In this document: positions 20,312-29,599 of the stretch, piece by piece
Layout of the letters: the number at the start of each line of letters is the position of its first letter
Position numbering within the stretch: position 1 is the first letter of the stretch
Assembly (NCBI GenBank): GCA_022448725.1
Contig: JAKUTR010000003.1
Location: forward strand, 72,353-136,352
DNA: 64,000 nt
Direction of reading: 5' to 3'
Origin: SAR202 cluster bacterium
GTDB taxonomy: Bacteria > Chloroflexota > Dehalococcoidia > Lucifugimonadales > VXLM01
Translations under genes and position numbers: made by a program
Notes under the pieces: model-generated
What the model was told of the DNA's origin: nothing
The model's database searches: none
Seen by the model: the letters and a program-made list of their open reading frames with translations, nothing else

Positions 20312-21580
20312 TCAGGTCGTACTAGCAGAATCAGTTGGCCTGGGATTACGTATCACTATGAACACAATACTAGCGACAGCGTACACACCCACAAGAGGCA
20401 ATAGCGCCCAGTAGTAACTTTGAGTCACATCGAACACACGGCCTGCAAAAACAGGCGACGCAAGAGACCCTAAACTGACTACGAAGGTTATGACCCCTCG
20501 AAGTGTTGCAAATGAAGCGCGGCCAAAGAAATCTCCGATCATTGCCCAGGTCAGACCAGCTGCTCCATCAGTGAGTGAGAACACTACAGCAAAAATCATC
20601 ATGACCCACAATTCACCAGGAGCAAAAATCAAAATTAGTACACTCGCTATCCCTGCAAGCATTCCAATAACAACTACCTTACGTTTATCCCAGCGGTCTC
20701 CCCACCAACCCATTAGCAGTCGGGTTCCTACTGCTGAAAATGAGATCGTCGCGATGATAATTGCACCGTGAGCCTCTCCAAGTCCCTTCCATACCATTAA
20801 TGGCACTATGTGTACGATAATTGCTGCTTGTACAGCAATGCGAAGGCTTATCCCGGCTGCGAGTAACCAGTAGGAAGACGTGCGAAAGGCCTCTCGAACA
20901 GTAAAATCCCTGCTAGAAGATTTAGTATGAGACTCTGAGTTCGGAGGTCTACGCCCATCAGGAAATTGACCAACGTCTTCAGGTGCATCACGGATAAGGA
21001 AAGCTAGCGGAAGAGCCACAATAAGTATTACTAACCCAGCGATCGTAACCGCTGGACGCCACCCAAAGTTTAGGACAACGTACGCCATGATGGGCGTCAA
21101 TATGCCACCACCGAGAGCAATCCCTACAGAAGTAATTCCAAATGCAAGACCCCGATGACGCAGAAACCACTGATTGACAACGGTACCAACAGCAGAATGG
21201 AATCCTGCGTTGATCCCGAGCCCAATGATCCCGACATAAATGAGGACGAAACTTAAAAAATCATTGGCCAATGGAAGCAAAAGAAATCCCAGGCCAGCGA
21301 GAGCAGCCCCAAATAACATCATTAATCGCGCACCGAAACGGTCGATCAGATACCCCGTAAGGGGGGCTTGGATACCCGCTTCAATAGAAGCAAACCCAAA
21401 GATGAGCGATGTTGAAGTGTGACTGAGGCCTAGGTCACGTGAGAGTGGGAGGAAATAAACTCCAAAACCTCGGCCGTAAAACCCAGATCCGAGAGCATTA
21501 AGAGTAGACCCTATTGCTGCGTACCGCCAACCATAGAACCGCGTGTCGTCATTAGCGGCCATCGGCCAGCGGAGCTTCAT
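20312..21580 (-). CDS. MFS transporter, OFA/monocarboxylate-like
   Basis: A 422-residue major facilitator with about 12 hydrophobic segments. The start 'FYGWRYAAIGS' and the loop 'GYLIDRFGARLMMLFGA' (the MFS loop 2-3 motif) are typical of the oxalate/formate antiporter and monocarboxylate porter branch. A hydrophilic central loop lies at about residues 200-230. The last segment ends in 'VIRNPRPTD'. It is convergent with queG. The substrate is probably a small carboxylate, but this rests on subfamily resemblance alone. Confidence 0.85.
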   Translation of the reverse strand: MKLRWPMAANDDTRFYGWRYAAIGSTLNALGSGFYGRGFGVYFLPLSRDLGLSHTSTSLIFGFASIEAGIQAPLTGYLIDRFGARLMMLFGAALAGLGFLLLPLANDFLSFVLIYVGIIGLGINAGFHSAVGTVVNQWFLRHRGLAFGITSVGIALGGGILTPIMAYVVLNFGWRPAVTIAGLVILIVALPLAFLIRDAPEDVGQFPDGRRPPNSESHTKSSSRDFTVREAFRTSSYWLLAAGISLRIAVQAAIIVHIVPLMVWKGLGEAHGAIIIATISFSAVGTRLLMGWWGDRWDKRKVVVIGMLAGIASVLILIFAPGELWVMMIFAVVFSLTDGAAGLTWAMIGDFFGRASFATLRGVITFVVSLGSLASPVFAGRVFDVTQSYYWALLPLVGVYAVASIVFIVIRNPRPTDSASTT

Positions 21581-21809
21581 ACAGCGGAGTATAGCAGGTA
21601 GAGATAACTAAGGATCTATGATTAAGATTAGAGAAACTTGGGTTATATCTGACGTAAATAGTGGATGCTGATCCGATTGTTGATTTCACGAAATGTCAAT
21701 ATGCCGTGTTTAGCAGTACCTAGTGGAGCACATTGACGAACTAAAGACTCATCCATAACCTGCACCTGCTACCATACCGACTACTAATTACCTGGAGCCC
21801 CTGTCGCTT

Positions 21810-22598
21810 ATGACTACACCCGATCTTCTAAATACCCGAACTCTCCGCCAGCGCCTCAGCGCGGGTCGTGAAGCCCTTGGCATGTGGCTCGGAATCACCG
21901 ACGCATTGGCTGTCGAGGCCATCGCAGCTGACTGTTCTCTAGACTGGGTATTACTTGATATGGAACATGGCGGGGGTGGATGGCGGGACCTTCAGCAGGT
22001 GCTACTTGGGTGGAAGAATTCAACCGTACCCTTATTGATCCGGCCTCCATCACACGACCAAAAATTTCTTATGCGTGCTCTAGACTTGGGCGTCAGTGGG
22101 TTTGTCATCCCTTTTGTTAATACCGTTGAGGAGGCAACTGACCTAGCGGCAGCTTGCCGTTACCCACCTCGGGGTATCCGTGGGGTCGCACCCCGACGAG
22201 TAAGTCATCATTACACCAAAACTGACCAGTATCTTGCGTCGGCCAACGATGATGTGTTCGTGATGGTTCAGATTGAGCATAAGACCGCTGTAGAGCATGT
22301 TGAGGATATTGCGAAATCCGATGTTGATGGTCTCTTTATCGGACCTGGTGACATGAGTCACTCCTACGGCCTACCAGGCCAAATAGACCACCCAACTATG
22401 GTGTCTGCGATTGAGCGAGTAATCAACGCGGGTAAAGTCAACGGCAAACCGATCGCGATGGCGGTAGACGATACTCCCAGCGCGGTAGTAACTCGCATTA
22501 ACCAAGGGATTCAACTCGTTACCATCGGCCTTGACTGGATGTTCCTGCGTGAGGGCATGAACGCTCAGGCCAACGCCACAAGGGAACTTTTAAGCTGA
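21810..22598 (+). CDS. HpcH/HpaI aldolase family protein
   Basis: A 262-residue class II pyruvate aldolase-type TIM barrel. The active-site residues are complete: His53 in 'LLDMEHGGG', Arg78 in 'LLIRPPS', and metal ligands Glu156 ('VQIEHKTA') and Asp181 ('IGPGDMSHS'). Family members cleave or form 2-keto-3-deoxy sugar acids and 4-hydroxy-2-oxo acids to pyruvate plus an aldehyde. It is the first gene of a group with the TIM-barrel protein and the M24 peptidase downstream. A second family member at 32130-32936 lacks the catalytic His and Arg. Confidence 0.88.
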   Translation: MTTPDLLNTRTLRQRLSAGREALGMWLGITDALAVEAIAADCSLDWVLLDMEHGGGGWRDLQQVLLGWKNSTVPLLIRPPSHDQKFLMRALDLGVSGFVIPFVNTVEEATDLAAACRYPPRGIRGVAPRRVSHHYTKTDQYLASANDDVFVMVQIEHKTAVEHVEDIAKSDVDGLFIGPGDMSHSYGLPGQIDHPTMVSAIERVINAGKVNGKPIAMAVDDTPSAVVTRINQGIQLVTIGLDWMFLREGMNAQANATRELLS

Positions 22599-22630
22599 CC
22601 GGATAATTTGCATTAACAGGGAGGGAAGTT

Positions 22631-24220
22631 ATGACAAAACAACACGAGGTAATGTTCGAAACGGATGGGCGGCACTCAAGTATTTACCTGTACGAGCCCC
22701 CTATGAGTATCCGACAGTATGTCGAACCAATTGATGAGATCATCGACACAGGGGTTGATACCGTAAGTTACGTTGTAGGCGACTGTGCGGTTCTCCTCTA
22801 CGATACAAAAGTTGGTGAGATCTGGGGTGATAACCATGACCTCCTTGATCACGAGGTTTGGTACAAAGCTGCATTCAATGTCCGCATGATGATCGATAGT
22901 GGCTATGACCCTCTAAAGGTAGTCCTTGAGCATACCCACGCCCGGGGTATGAAGTTTATACCTCATCTACTTTTGAATATGGTACATAGTGAGCCTAGCC
23001 GTGTTACAAGTGGCCGTGTGGCCACTTACAATACTCAACACCCCGAGTGGGTCGTCGGACCGGAACCTGATTATCCCGAAGCAGTTGATGACAACCCTAA
23101 TCGGATGTCGTACTCGGTCCCAGAGATCCGGGAAAACCGCCTGTCTGTTATTCGCGAGTTAGTGACTGACTACCAGAGTGACGGAATCGAACTGAATTTT
23201 AATACCTATACTCCGCTTATAGCGCGTAGGGAAGTACCGGAACACACTGAAACTCTAACGAATTGGATGCGCCAAATTCGCCAAACCGTCGATACCGCGG
23301 CTGAAACTCAAGGCCGACCAAAGCGAATAATTGCTCGAGTTGCAGCGTCAGTTGCAGGCAATAAGAGTATAGGACATGACATCGAGGCATGGGTTAGTGG
23401 AGGGCTTGTTGACACGATTGTCGCGATGCCGGTCGGTGGTGATTTCTCTAGTGAGACAACACGTCTCCAAGAACTCGTGGAGGTCGCAAATACTGGCAGT
23501 ATCCCCGTGATCGTCGGACTCGACAGCGTTGGTTCCGACCAAACAGCCCTAACGCATCGTGCTGCAGCTGTTAACGCCTACGCTGCAGGCGCGCAAGGGA
23601 TAATGTACCACCGGTACTATCCTCCGCCACGACGCTATCCTTACTCCAACGATGACTATTCACGACTACGGTACTTAGCGTACCCAGACATAATGGCCCA
23701 CAAAGATAAAACCTTTTACGTTGGGCCAGGGACGGATCGCCGTAATGGAATCTCGTTTGGACTGCAAGAGCAGCTTCCACAGGAGTTGAGTGTAGGTGAG
23801 CGTGGCAGAGATGTGACTATAGATATCTTGGAAGACATCGCCATCAAAGCGCAGGACGGTGAACTATGGCGTTGCGAACTACGCATCATGCTGGAAGAAA
23901 TGCTGCACCATGACGAAGTGAAGGTATTTTGGAATGAGCAAGAAGTACCAGAAGAAAACATCCGCAAGGCAGACCACGTCTTCCAGATGCGAGAGACTTC
24001 ACGTGCAAGAGGCTATCGACTACACATCGACCTGCGGCAAGTATCACTCCCCTTGCAAGGCACAAATCTATTACGAGTTGATTTGATAAAGAAAGACGAG
24101 AAACTAATCATGCCTATAAAGATTAGTGACGTGGACATTGCCGTTGAATACCTCCCGGGTCGGAACCAATTACGTGATTCTGAGACCTATGAAGGAGCTT
24201 CCATCCCCTTCACACCCTAG
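22631..24220 (+). CDS. TIM-barrel protein, distant glycoside-hydrolase-like
   Basis: A 529-residue soluble protein without a signal peptide, preceded by GGGAGGGAAGTT ahead of the ATG. Residues ~25-330 read like a (beta/alpha)8 barrel: 'LEHTHARGMKFIPHLLLNMV', 'YQSDGIELNFNTY' and 'AYAAGAQGIMYHRYYP'. The order 'GIELNF' and 'AGAQGI' recalls GH10-like putative glycoside hydrolases. Residues ~400-529 look like a beta-rich accessory domain. I do not recognise a named family, and the catalytic acid pair is not certain. The start is 32 bases after the aldolase stop, so it is probably co-transcribed and may act on a sugar or polyol feeding that aldolase. Confidence 0.6.
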   Translation: MTKQHEVMFETDGRHSSIYLYEPPMSIRQYVEPIDEIIDTGVDTVSYVVGDCAVLLYDTKVGEIWGDNHDLLDHEVWYKAAFNVRMMIDSGYDPLKVVLEHTHARGMKFIPHLLLNMVHSEPSRVTSGRVATYNTQHPEWVVGPEPDYPEAVDDNPNRMSYSVPEIRENRLSVIRELVTDYQSDGIELNFNTYTPLIARREVPEHTETLTNWMRQIRQTVDTAAETQGRPKRIIARVAASVAGNKSIGHDIEAWVSGGLVDTIVAMPVGGDFSSETTRLQELVEVANTGSIPVIVGLDSVGSDQTALTHRAAAVNAYAAGAQGIMYHRYYPPPRRYPYSNDDYSRLRYLAYPDIMAHKDKTFYVGPGTDRRNGISFGLQEQLPQELSVGERGRDVTIDILEDIAIKAQDGELWRCELRIMLEEMLHHDEVKVFWNEQEVPEENIRKADHVFQMRETSRARGYRLHIDLRQVSLPLQGTNLLRVDLIKKDEKLIMPIKISDVDIAVEYLPGRNQLRDSETYEGASIPFTP

Positions 24221-24317
24221 TTACAGCAAGGTACTAGATTGGCTTCATTATTCACAGCAACTCTGAGTCCGTGTGGTTATGGACTACGGATAACGAGGGT
24301 GGAATCCAAATGAGCTA

Positions 24318-25583
24318 ATGGAACTAAACATTACTGAGCAAGCCACCAAGGGACTGTTCGCGGACTGCACCCTCGAGGAGCATAATCGGCGCATAGCTAG
24401 GCTCCGCGAGGAAATGGACCGACAGGGCGTGGATGCTCTCTTCCTTACCCAAGAATCTAATGTCCGTTATGCAACTGCCATGTTCGATGTGGCATGGGTC
24501 ATCCCATCCTATTTCTACACCGCTTTGATCCCTCGAGACGATAAACTTCCACCCGCACTGTTCGTCCCGAATGGGGGTCAGATTCAAACTCAGGCCAGTT
24601 GGTTCGATACCGTCGTTCGTTGGGACTTCCCACCCGGGTTCTATATGGGCAAGGTTGGAGACTCACTGATTGAAGCAGTTTCTGAATGGCTAACCAGGCT
24701 AGGGCTTACAAAGGGACGCATCGCAACTGAAACGGGTGCCCATTTTCGTATCGGATTGTCACTAGAGGTGTTCGACGCCTTACGCTCATCGGTGCCAGAA
24801 GTTATTTGGAGCGACTGCGGGGCTGTCGTATGGCCGGTGCGCAGTATCAAATCCGACGAAGAGATTCGTCGCCTACGCGAATCCGTTCGTATCTCTTGTG
24901 AAAGCATCAAGGTAGGGTTTGAAGCGATTCACGATGGTATGTCCGAGCGAGACCTCGTGAATATTATAGCGGCAGAGATGCACTTGCGAGGTGGTAGCGA
25001 CATTAAATTCACGTCACTCTACGCAGGGCCGGATCGAGCACTTTGGGCTGACGCGAGCCCTCGCCGAGAAATGACCATCCACCCGGGTAGCTTGATCCAG
25101 TTCGACGGTGGCTGTACCTACGACGGTTACTATACAGACATCAAGCGTTTTGCCTCCCTTGGAGAACCCTCCGATGATCAGCGGTCCTTTTACGACATAG
25201 CTAGAGCAGCGGAGCAGGCATCCATCGATTCTGTAAAACCTGGAAGAAGTTACGGAGAGGTATACGAAGCATCTCAAGGGGCGATCCGGGACGCTGGATA
25301 TCCACAGTTCGTCCAAGAATCACAGAGGTTCAGGTGGACTAGCATTGGCCATAATATTGGCCTCGACCTACACGAAATGCCGGGAATCGCTAAGGGCAAC
25401 GAGTCCGGACTACAGGTTAACCAAGTGATCTGTATTGAGCCCTTCTTTTACCACGACGGCGGTTTCCCTATCTGGACAGTGTCGAACAAATACGGACTTG
25501 AAGATCAAGTGCTTGTTACCAATGACGGGCACGAGGTGCTCTCATCAGACGACTTCATTAGCCGTGATATCTGGGTAGCTTGA
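24318..25583 (+). CDS. M24 metallopeptidase (Xaa-Pro aminopeptidase/creatinase fold)
   Basis: A 421-residue pita-bread-fold enzyme with an N-terminal creatinase-like domain ('VDALFLTQESNVRYATAM') and a C-terminal M24 domain. All five metal ligands are present: Asp263 ('FDGG'), Asp274 ('YTDIKRF'), His345 ('GHNIGLDLHEMPG'), Glu374 ('CIEPFF') and Glu395 ('LEDQVLV'), so a dinuclear metal peptidase is likely. Members hydrolyse Xaa-Pro bonds or related amide substrates such as creatine and DMSP-like compounds. It lies 97 bases after the TIM-barrel gene on the same strand, possibly in the same operon. Confidence 0.88.
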   Translation: MELNITEQATKGLFADCTLEEHNRRIARLREEMDRQGVDALFLTQESNVRYATAMFDVAWVIPSYFYTALIPRDDKLPPALFVPNGGQIQTQASWFDTVVRWDFPPGFYMGKVGDSLIEAVSEWLTRLGLTKGRIATETGAHFRIGLSLEVFDALRSSVPEVIWSDCGAVVWPVRSIKSDEEIRRLRESVRISCESIKVGFEAIHDGMSERDLVNIIAAEMHLRGGSDIKFTSLYAGPDRALWADASPRREMTIHPGSLIQFDGGCTYDGYYTDIKRFASLGEPSDDQRSFYDIARAAEQASIDSVKPGRSYGEVYEASQGAIRDAGYPQFVQESQRFRWTSIGHNIGLDLHEMPGIAKGNESGLQVNQVICIEPFFYHDGGFPIWTVSNKYGLEDQVLVTNDGHEVLSSDDFISRDIWVA

Positions 25584-25631
25584 CTATCCAGCCTTCCAAA
25601 ACTGACGCGCGACTTTCTAGTCTGGTGAACG

Positions 25632-25901
25632 CTAACCGAGGGCTCTCACCCGCTGCTCTATATCTGCTTTAATCTCCTTGATACGATCAAGGTTAGGGTG
25701 CCCTCCCTCAGTCTTCTTATCGAACACCATTTCTCCATCGATCTCGACTGTAAGGACACCAGCGTCCCCAGGAATCAGAGAGATAGCAACATCACCACCA
25801 CCCGCCGCAAAAAATTCGCTGACCATCCAGGCAGCTTCATTGTGGTAGCCTCAGGGAACACAATATGCGATATCGATCGGTATCTTGCCTTCAAGAGCCA
25901 T
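25632..25901 (-). CDS. Rdx (SelW/SelT/SelH-type) selenoprotein with in-frame TGA (Sec17)
   Basis: Read through one TGA, the frame encodes 89 residues: 'MALEGKIPIDIAYCVP', then the TGA at 25851-25853, then 'GYHNEAAWMVSEFFAAGGGD' and on to '...VRALG'. This gives C14-V-P-U17 in a beta-strand-loop position at the start of an Rdx domain, the CxxU motif of the SelW/SelT/SelH family. The rest of the domain is also typical: 'LIPGDAGVLTVEIDGEMVF' and a Lys/Glu-rich helix. The ATG at 25899-25901 has an ideal AAGGAG five bases upstream. The only alternative start after the TGA, ATG 25826, has no ribosome binding site and would delete the active site. A bSECIS-like hairpin follows the TGA. The likely role is thiol-disulfide redox chemistry; the partner is unknown. 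Confidence 0.85.
25818..25850 (-). promoter_or_regulatory. bacterial SECIS-like hairpin
   Basis: On the minus strand, starting 16 bases after the TGA, GCTGCC (25830-25835) pairs with GGTCAGC (25818-25824) leaving one bulged T, around the loop TGGAT (25825-25829). The loop begins 22 bases after the TGA, and G is its second base. Both fit the published general bSECIS model: a short apical loop with a G in its first two positions, 16-37 bases downstream. It lies inside the coding sequence, as in bacteria. Confidence 0.65.
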
Positions 25902-26166
25902 GATGTCTCCTTAACGTAAGTTCACACTCTGCAAAGACCTGTAGACCACATCAGTCACATCAAGTATCACGCTGCCACGACGCTACCACAGGGTTGTGAA
26001 GTCGTCAATAAAGTTTAAACACTCGAAACAATGTGACGTGGTCTTAGTCGTTCGCATACGTATCAATGAGTCTTACTCGAAGATTATTCGCACAGGTGTA
26101 CGTCCAGAACACACCCGAGAGGTGTCGTGAAGTAGACTAGTAAATCATATTACTGAGGCAATTCCC

Positions 26167-26958
26167 TTGAAACTCCCCGACATGTTCGACCTCACTGACC
26201 AAGTCGCGATTGTGACCGGAGGGGCCACACACCTAGGCAAAGCAATGGCAACTGGGCTAGCTGAACTTGGAGCAACCACGATCATAGCAAGCAGACGGAG
26301 ACAGCTGTGCGAAGACGTAGCTGCAGAGATGCGGAGCAAAGGGCTTAACTGCACAGGGCTGCAATGCGATGCTACATCTGAAGGAGAGGTGCGCACCCTT
26401 ATCAACGATGTCGTTTCACAATTCGGACAACTCAACGTCATGGTATGCAATGCGGGAGGAGTAGCCGTCCCAGCAACATACATACCAAATGGTGATGTTG
26501 AAGAATTCACTGCCACACTAGATATAAATGTTAGAGGCACATACCTGTGTGCGAACGAGGCAGCGAAGGTGATGGTTCCTCAAGCTTCCGGGGCGATCAT
26601 CACAATCGGATCGATCCACGGCTCCCTCACAAATGACAAACGTTTTTACGAGGGCCTTAGCTTCAATAGAGGCGGCTCCGCCTATCAAACCGCCAAGGCG
26701 GGCATAATCAATTTTACACGGTATCTCGCCATGGAGTTAGGGGAACACGGAATCACCGCCAACTGCATCAGCCCAGGCCAAATCCCAAAACCTGGGACTG
26801 AACCAATATTCCTAGAACGCGCTGCAAGGTTGAATGCCCTTAGCCGCAATGGAGTAGCGGACGACTTGAAGGGCGCTGTAGCCCTGCTAGCATCACCAGC
26901 CGGTTCCTGGATCACCGGCCAAAACGTGATCGTCGATGGTGGGTGGAGTATCTGGTAA
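26167..26958 (+). CDS. short-chain dehydrogenase/reductase
   Basis: A 263-residue classical SDR. It has 'VTGGATHLGKAMATGL' for NAD(P) binding, 'NAGG', a catalytic Ser in 'TIGSIHGS', and YxxxK in 'SAYQTAKAGIINF', followed by 'ANCISPGQI'. It resembles gluconate 5-dehydrogenase and related polyol/sugar-acid dehydrogenases. The frame opens with TTG at 26167 with GAGG nine bases ahead; an ATG is available at 26182. It is convergent with the threonine-dehydrogenase-like gene. A polyol or sugar acid substrate is inferred from this region's aldolases. Confidence 0.9.
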   Translation: MKLPDMFDLTDQVAIVTGGATHLGKAMATGLAELGATTIIASRRRQLCEDVAAEMRSKGLNCTGLQCDATSEGEVRTLINDVVSQFGQLNVMVCNAGGVAVPATYIPNGDVEEFTATLDINVRGTYLCANEAAKVMVPQASGAIITIGSIHGSLTNDKRFYEGLSFNRGGSAYQTAKAGIINFTRYLAMELGEHGITANCISPGQIPKPGTEPIFLERAARLNALSRNGVADDLKGAVALLASPAGSWITGQNVIVDGGWSIW

Positions 26959-27000
26959 AAGCCACGACATCATATTAACGAGGGGTAAACGTTGCCTACC

Positions 27001-28131
27001 TTATCGGTGGAGGTCCTGTCCCTCCACGTTAGCATTTACACCGGGCAAGCCATTTCGAGTCTCCGGCTGCGATATCTCTATGGACGGCCTCAAGATAACT
27101 TTCCCCGCTTGCCCCGCTGCTAACGTCTTCATAACTTCCTCAACTTCCTTGAGGGATACTTCCTTGGTTATAACAGGCCTGAGATCCACTCTACCTGATT
27201 CCAGCAACCACCTTGTCTTATACCATGTGTCAAAGATACGCCGACCGTTGAGGGCCAGTACGGTTAAATTCTTGAATATCATACTTTCGGCAACATCAAT
27301 GCGGACTGGAGTTGATGGTATGCCGAAAAGAGTCACTCGTCCTCCGTTACGAACACCTCTGAAAGCTGCGTCTATAGAAGATGCTGCACCGCTCATCTCT
27401 AGAACGATATCGACACCGTAGCCTTCATTAGCTTCGATCATCCAAGTCGCTACATCGTCTCCTTGCCGCAAGGGATTGTATACACGGTCAGCCCCCATAG
27501 TTGTCGCAAGCGAGAGACGGTAATCGTTTATATCAGCCGCGTAAACGGAACCTGCTCCTGAGGCATTGGCTATGCCAATCGAAAATAACCCGGTCGGGCC
27601 ACACCCAAGCACAGCGACACTCTGGCCGGCAAGTTCGTGTGCCAACGTCGCGAAGACCCCATTTCCAAATGGCTCCTGCAGAGTTGCTATCTCTGGTGGG
27701 ATCTTGTTGCGGTCGTTACGCCAAACTACTTTTTCCGGTATCGACACGTAATCCGCGAAACAGCCGTCTCGATCAACACCAAGGATACGGGTCATTGGAC
27801 ACATGTGGGCTTGTCCAGTACGGCATTGGAAACACATGCCACAGGTCACATGGCTCTCAGCGGAGACGTAGTCACCTATCGAAACATGACGCACGGCACT
27901 ACCTACATCAACCACAGTGCCAGCGAACTCGTGACCGATGGTCAGCGGCGGACGTATACGATTGGACGCCCAATCATCCCACTTCCATATGTGTAAGTCA
28001 GTTCCACAGACACTCGCAGCCTCGACAGCCACCAGGACCTCGTCAACTCCCATCTCAGGAATAGGCACCTCTTCAACAGTCAGGCCAGGCGCCTTCTCTA
28101 ATTTCCGAACCGCCATCATAGTCTCAGACAT
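27001..28131 (-). CDS. tdh: zinc-dependent alcohol dehydrogenase, L-threonine 3-dehydrogenase-like
   Basis: A 376-residue medium-chain dehydrogenase. Catalytic zinc ligands are Cys42 ('SVCGTDLHIWKWDDWA'), His67 and Glu68 ('GHEFAG'). The structural zinc is bound by C97, C100, C103 and C111 in 'CGMCFQCRTGQAHMC'. 'VLGCGPTGLF' is the NAD motif. The 'HIWKWDDWA' block and the overall N-terminal domain are those of threonine 3-dehydrogenase, which makes 2-amino-3-oxobutyrate. No glycine C-acetyltransferase gene (kbl) is adjacent, so a sorbitol- or other polyol-type substrate remains possible. A 7-bp inverted repeat (27007-27013/27021-27027) overlaps the end of the coding region. Confidence 0.82.
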   Translation of the reverse strand: MSETMMAVRKLEKAPGLTVEEVPIPEMGVDEVLVAVEAASVCGTDLHIWKWDDWASNRIRPPLTIGHEFAGTVVDVGSAVRHVSIGDYVSAESHVTCGMCFQCRTGQAHMCPMTRILGVDRDGCFADYVSIPEKVVWRNDRNKIPPEIATLQEPFGNGVFATLAHELAGQSVAVLGCGPTGLFSIGIANASGAGSVYAADINDYRLSLATTMGADRVYNPLRQGDDVATWMIEANEGYGVDIVLEMSGAASSIDAAFRGVRNGGRVTLFGIPSTPVRIDVAESMIFKNLTVLALNGRRIFDTWYKTRWLLESGRVDLRPVITKEVSLKEVEEVMKTLAAGQAGKVILRPSIEISQPETRNGLPGVNANVEGQDLHR

Positions 28132-28212
28132 ATTAATTCTCTCTGCCAGATAGTCTACAGGTTATGGGTTGTCAACGGTGCCATATTCTGCCTCAACCAG
28201 TATGATTGGCGG

Positions 28213-29466
28213 ATGTCTAGGCGCATCAGGAATGGGCTAGCGGTTTTCGGACTAAGTGTCATAGCCATCCTCGCAACGGACCTGTGTGGAAGAGCAGTGC
28301 ACAGCATTAATGACTGGATTTCCACCCCAAGCGAGACAATAAAGTCTGACTTACGCTCTCAACTCCCTGCTTATCAAGATGTCGATTACGATGCATCGAC
28401 GTTGATACAAGAAGTACGTGAGAGTAGCCCTGTACGCTACCAGCCGTACACCGTTTGGCGTCGGAGGCCCTTCCAAGGCCATACCACCACAGTTGAAGTC
28501 AACGGCTCCCGTACTACCCACTACAACTCGGAGGATCCGAACGCTCTCAATATCTGGATGTTCGGAGGCTCGACAACATGGGGAGTCGGAGCACCTGATC
28601 AAGAAACTATATCGAGCCTGTTATCCAAATCACTCAACGAACGCCTCGTTTCGACCCACGTACGTAACTTAGGGGAACGGGGGTTTGTATCGACCCAGGA
28701 GGTTGTGTACTTGCTGAGGGAACTGCAGGCTGGATACCAGCCGAATGTAGTCATCTTCTACGACGGAGTCAATGACGCGGCCGCTGCAGGTCTGTGGCCC
28801 GAAGTTCCTGGTACTCACCTCGAACTTGACGTGGTCCGAGACAGGTTTCAACAGCATCAGGATGACATGCTAGAGGAATTCGTCAGATCAACCGGCTTAT
28901 ACAAAGCAGCACAAGTATTTCTAGATCGAACTGGAATTACTGTTCAAGAGCCTCACTTTGATCAAGAGACCACGCCCGAATCCAAAAACACTACCGAGCC
29001 CGACTATCACTGGCTTGCCAAGCGCGGTTTGGACCTGTGGTTTGAGAACCACCGACTTGTACAAAGTCTAGCCAGTGAATATAACTTCATACCAATCTTC
29101 ATATTCCACCCTGGTCTATGGGATACAGGGAAACCACTCCATCCATCGGAATTGGAGATCCTCGAGTCCGAAAAACAATCCGCAAACCTGTATATGATCA
29201 TGCGGGTCCGCGCAGAGATGGCTTCCATCCTGACACAGCGATTAAAAACCACTGACAATACAAAGAACATATATAATTTGAATGAGGTTTTCATAGACTC
29301 GGCCGATCCCCTATATATTGACTACGTACATGTCACCGGCAAAGGCAATAAGATCGTGAGTGAAAAGCTAACCGACATTGTGTTATCCGAGATCTGTGAA
29401 ATTAGTCCTCTCTTGGCCACGAGCCTGCCGAAGGATTTATGGGCACATTGCAATCATAATCCGTAA
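28213..29466 (+). CDS. membrane-anchored SGNH/GDSL-type hydrolase
   Basis: A 417-residue protein with one N-terminal membrane segment ('GLAVFGLSVIAILATDL') and an extracytoplasmic SGNH domain. Block I is 'WMFGGSTTWGVG' with nucleophile Ser120, block III 'FYDGVND' with Asn187, and block V 'DYVHVTGKGN' with the Asp-x2-His pair near the C-terminus. Such proteins are esterases or acyltransferases acting on cell-surface glycans or lipids. It is divergent from the dehydrogenase at 28131 and 133 bases before the second lipoprotein gene. The substrate is unknown. Confidence 0.8.
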   Translation: MSRRIRNGLAVFGLSVIAILATDLCGRAVHSINDWISTPSETIKSDLRSQLPAYQDVDYDASTLIQEVRESSPVRYQPYTVWRRRPFQGHTTTVEVNGSRTTHYNSEDPNALNIWMFGGSTTWGVGAPDQETISSLLSKSLNERLVSTHVRNLGERGFVSTQEVVYLLRELQAGYQPNVVIFYDGVNDAAAAGLWPEVPGTHLELDVVRDRFQQHQDDMLEEFVRSTGLYKAAQVFLDRTGITVQEPHFDQETTPESKNTTEPDYHWLAKRGLDLWFENHRLVQSLASEYNFIPIFIFHPGLWDTGKPLHPSELEILESEKQSANLYMIMRVRAEMASILTQRLKTTDNTKNIYNLNEVFIDSADPLYIDYVHVTGKGNKIVSEKLTDIVLSEICEISPLLATSLPKDLWAHCNHNP

Positions 29467-29599
29467 GACCACCCTTCCCCAATTGCAGATATCGGAGCCA
29501 CAAAGAAAAAAACGCCAGGATAGACGCTCTCAGCAGGGGGTGGTAGGATGGTTCGAACATCAATACCGCTCACGTGGTGATCTGTACAAGGGGGGTTAG

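Noticed and set aside
25632-25826. A 64-residue free-standing protein starting at the ATG after the TGA
   Set aside because: There is no ribosome binding site ahead of that ATG, and the domain would lack its redox motif; the upstream ATG with AAGGAG restores it.
27007-27027. Bidirectional terminator between the SDR and tdh genes
   Set aside because: The 7-bp stem lies within the end of the tdh coding region and is not followed by a T-run on either strand.
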